DNA from: Jeotgalibacillus terrae
GTDB lineage: Bacteria > Bacillota > Bacilli > Bacillales > Jeotgalibacillaceae
DNA: 64,000 nt
Assembly (NCBI RefSeq): GCF_016908195.1
Contig: NZ_JAFBDK010000001.1
Span: 186,001 to 250,000, forward strand
Direction of reading: 5' to 3'
This document shows, one piece after another, positions 62,780-64,000 of this stretch (the stretch's first letter is position 1; every line of letters starts with the position of its first letter). Position numbers and translations under genes: made by a program. A model generated the notes under the pieces. It saw nothing but the letters and a program-made list of their open reading frames with translations, had not been told where the DNA came from and ran no database searches.

Positions 62780-62814
62780 GAAAAAAGAGCGGTCCGTTAA
62801 CGGCCGCTCCTTTT
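62780..62814 (-). terminator. Terminator after cccA
   Basis: Stem GAGCGG/CCGCTC with a further inner CCGTTAACGG palindrome (62788-62810), T run on the minus strand. Confidence 0.85.
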
Positions 62815-62834
62815 ACTGTAATGATATATGCAGA

Positions 62835-63377
62835 TTATGCCGCGTCTTCTTCAGAAGATTCTTCTCCTGAGCCTTCTTCAGCGTCTCCGCCTTCTTCAGA
62901 TCCTTCACCAGAAGAACCTTCTTCTGAACCTTCCTCAGATCCTTCTTCTGCGCCTTCTTCAGAACCTTCCTCTGGAGCTTCTCCGCCGCCATCAGTTCCA
63001 ATTTGCGCTACCCATTCAGCCATTGCCTGAGCGTTGCTTTCTTCAACAAGACCTGAAGGCATTGAACCACGGCCATTGACAACGATATCAGCGATTTCAT
63101 CAACTGATAGTCTTTCACCTACACCTACAAGCGATGGGAATCCACTGCCGCCTTCATAGTTTTCACCATGACAGCTGATGCAGGCATTCTGATAAGTTGC
63201 TTCAGGATCGAAGTCTTCGGTACCTTGACCGCCGCCTTCACCTGAGCCACCTTCGCCGCCTTCTCCTTCTTCCGCCATTTCTTCAGAATCGCTGAGACCC
63301 TGAACAGACATAAAGAAAACAACACCGAAGCCAAGTACCATAATCAGTAAAAATGGAATAATCGGATTCTTATTCAT
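62835..63377 (-). CDS. cccA: Membrane-anchored cytochrome c550 with an acidic tail
   Basis: A 180-residue c-type cytochrome held on the outer face of the membrane by an N-terminal helix (about 7-23). The heme site is C66-I-S-C69-H70 and the likely axial Met is M106 (GRGSMPSG). Unlike the roughly 120-residue B. subtilis CccA, an acidic Gly/Glu linker (about 30-55) precedes the heme domain. A roughly 52-residue tail built almost only of Glu, Gly, Ser and Ala with EGSEEG repeats follows it. The repeats in DNA are CCTTCTTCAGA-like. Role in respiration by family. Confidence 0.93.
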   Translation of the reverse strand: MNKNPIIPFLLIMVLGFGVVFFMSVQGLSDSEEMAEEGEGGEGGSGEGGGQGTEDFDPEATYQNACISCHGENYEGGSGFPSLVGVGERLSVDEIADIVVNGRGSMPSGLVEESNAQAMAEWVAQIGTDGGGEAPEEGSEEGAEEGSEEGSEEGSSGEGSEEGGDAEEGSGEESSEEDAA

Positions 63378-63533
63378 GTATAACCCTCCCTTTTAAGAAA
63401 AACTATGTAATTATCAACCTATAATAGCAGGTATGAACACTACATATTTTACTTTACTTTATGGGAATCGGAAAGACCCAATACTCAACTTTTCCCCTTT
63501 TGTCGCATTTTAGACACAAACAATAAAAATTTT

Positions 63534-64000
63534 TTAAAAAGCACCTATTTCTCTTGATATCACCATTCTTTGAATTTCAGACGTTCCTTCGCCAATTTCG
63601 AGCAATTTCGCGTCACGCAAATATCTTTCGACGTGATATTCCTTCATATATCCATAGCCTCCGTGGATCTGAATCGCTTCATCACATACTTCCATACAGA
63701 TCTCTGAAGCATACAATTTTGCCATAGAAGCTTCTTTCGTGAATTTTCTTCCCTGGTCTTTCAGCCATGCTGCTTTATACGTCATATTTCTTGCCAGTTC
63801 AATTTTCATTGCCATATCAGCCAGTTTAAATTGAGTTGCCTGAAACGATGAGATGCTTTTGCCAAACTGTTTACGTTCTTTAGAGTAACTGAGCGCTCGC
63901 TCGTAAGCAGCCTGAGCAATACCTACTGCCATTGCAGCAATACCGATTCTGCCGCCATCGAGCGTCATCAGAAACTGTCTGAAGCCCTCACCCTTCTTCC
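63534..64000 (-). CDS. Acyl-CoA dehydrogenase, C-terminal part (partial)
   Basis: C-terminal 155 codons of an FAD-dependent acyl-CoA dehydrogenase, open at the right window edge. [42 protein letters not shown] and [23 protein letters not shown] are typical. The EGTSEIQR block contains the position of the catalytic Glu in short-chain/butyryl-type enzymes. The frame continues upstream past 63968, so the internal Met there is not the start. B. subtilis has sigA beside cccA at this position. Confidence 0.93.
   Translation of the reverse strand, partial: KKGEGFRQFLMTLDGGRIGIAAMAVGIAQAAYERALSYSKERKQFGKSISSFQATQFKLADMAMKIELARNMTYKAAWLKDQGRKFTKEASMAKLYASEICMEVCDEAIQIHGGYGYMKEYHVERYLRDAKLLEIGEGTSEIQRMVISREIGAF

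Noticed and set aside
62821-63079. Plus-strand frames opposite the cccA tail
   Set aside because: They are Ser/Pro/Leu low-complexity mirror images of the acidic repeat codons.
1-64000. CRISPR arrays, insertion sequences, prophage, tRNA and rRNA genes
   Set aside because: Reading both strands showed no regular spacer repeats, transposase or integrase motifs, or tRNA/rRNA signatures.

Overview
The window is a chromosomal segment of an endospore-forming member of the Bacillales. It holds a complete spoIIIAA-AH operon, a comG competence operon, accBC, yqh/yqg/yqf-type genes in nearly the Bacillus subtilis order (the dxs to cccA interval), low-to-moderate GC, and Bacillus-type ribosome binding sites and intrinsic terminators. 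The acidic tail on cytochrome c550 and the presence of an OLE RNA fit a halotolerant or otherwise extremophilic Bacillus relative. A Jeotgalibacillus-like organism is my best guess, but that is inference. I found no insertion sequence, prophage, tRNA, rRNA or CRISPR array.

Layout. 1-7.9 kb (minus strand, read right to left): accB-accC-yqhY, then nusB-folD-xseA-xseB-ispA-OLE RNA-oapA-dxs (dxs cut by the window edge). The space between ispA and oapA is not empty. It encodes a roughly 590-nt structured RNA with its own extended -10 promoter and closing stem, which I identify as OLE (Ornate, Large, Extremophilic) RNA, followed by the gene for its membrane partner OapA. 8.1-12.9 kb: the spoIIIA feeding-tube/secretion operon. 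13-15.9 kb: efp, papA, aroQ, yqhR. 16-17.4 kb: yqhQ-yqhP on plus. 17.5-20.1 kb: B12-dependent ribonucleotide reductase nrdJ behind two NrdR boxes. 20.4-24.8 kb: yqhL and the glycine cleavage genes gcvT-gcvPA-gcvPB behind a tandem glycine riboswitch. 25.2-27.4 kb: SNF2 helicase yqhH and yqhG. 27.4-31.6 kb: comGA-GG and aroK. 31.8-39.4 kb: mgsR, small yqg proteins, ltaS-type synthase, glcK, yqgQ, 5-formyl-THF cyclo-ligase, rpmG and a YqzD/YqzC-like pair. 39.5-44 kb: pstS-C-A-B-phoU behind a three-repeat Pho box. 44.2-49.5 kb: pbpA, sodA, yqgC, a Na/Pi cotransporter. 49.8-54.7 kb: DUF1189 protein, a chemoreceptor, ispG, DUF4190 protein, yqfW. 54.7-56.8 kb: znuC-znuB-zur behind a promoter with a Zur-box-like site. 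56.9-64 kb: yqfT, nfo, cshB, yqfQ, ispH, yqfO, trmK, cccA and a partial acyl-CoA dehydrogenase.

Shared themes: three MEP-pathway enzymes (dxs, ispG, ispH) plus ispA; folate and one-carbon flow (folD, gcv, fthC); phosphate (pst, phoU, Na/Pi transporter); zinc (znuCB, zur). A long imperfect palindromic intergenic repeat occurs twice in full (efp-papA gap and inside the pst operon between pstA and pstB). A third site near 46.5 kb looks like an internally deleted remnant.
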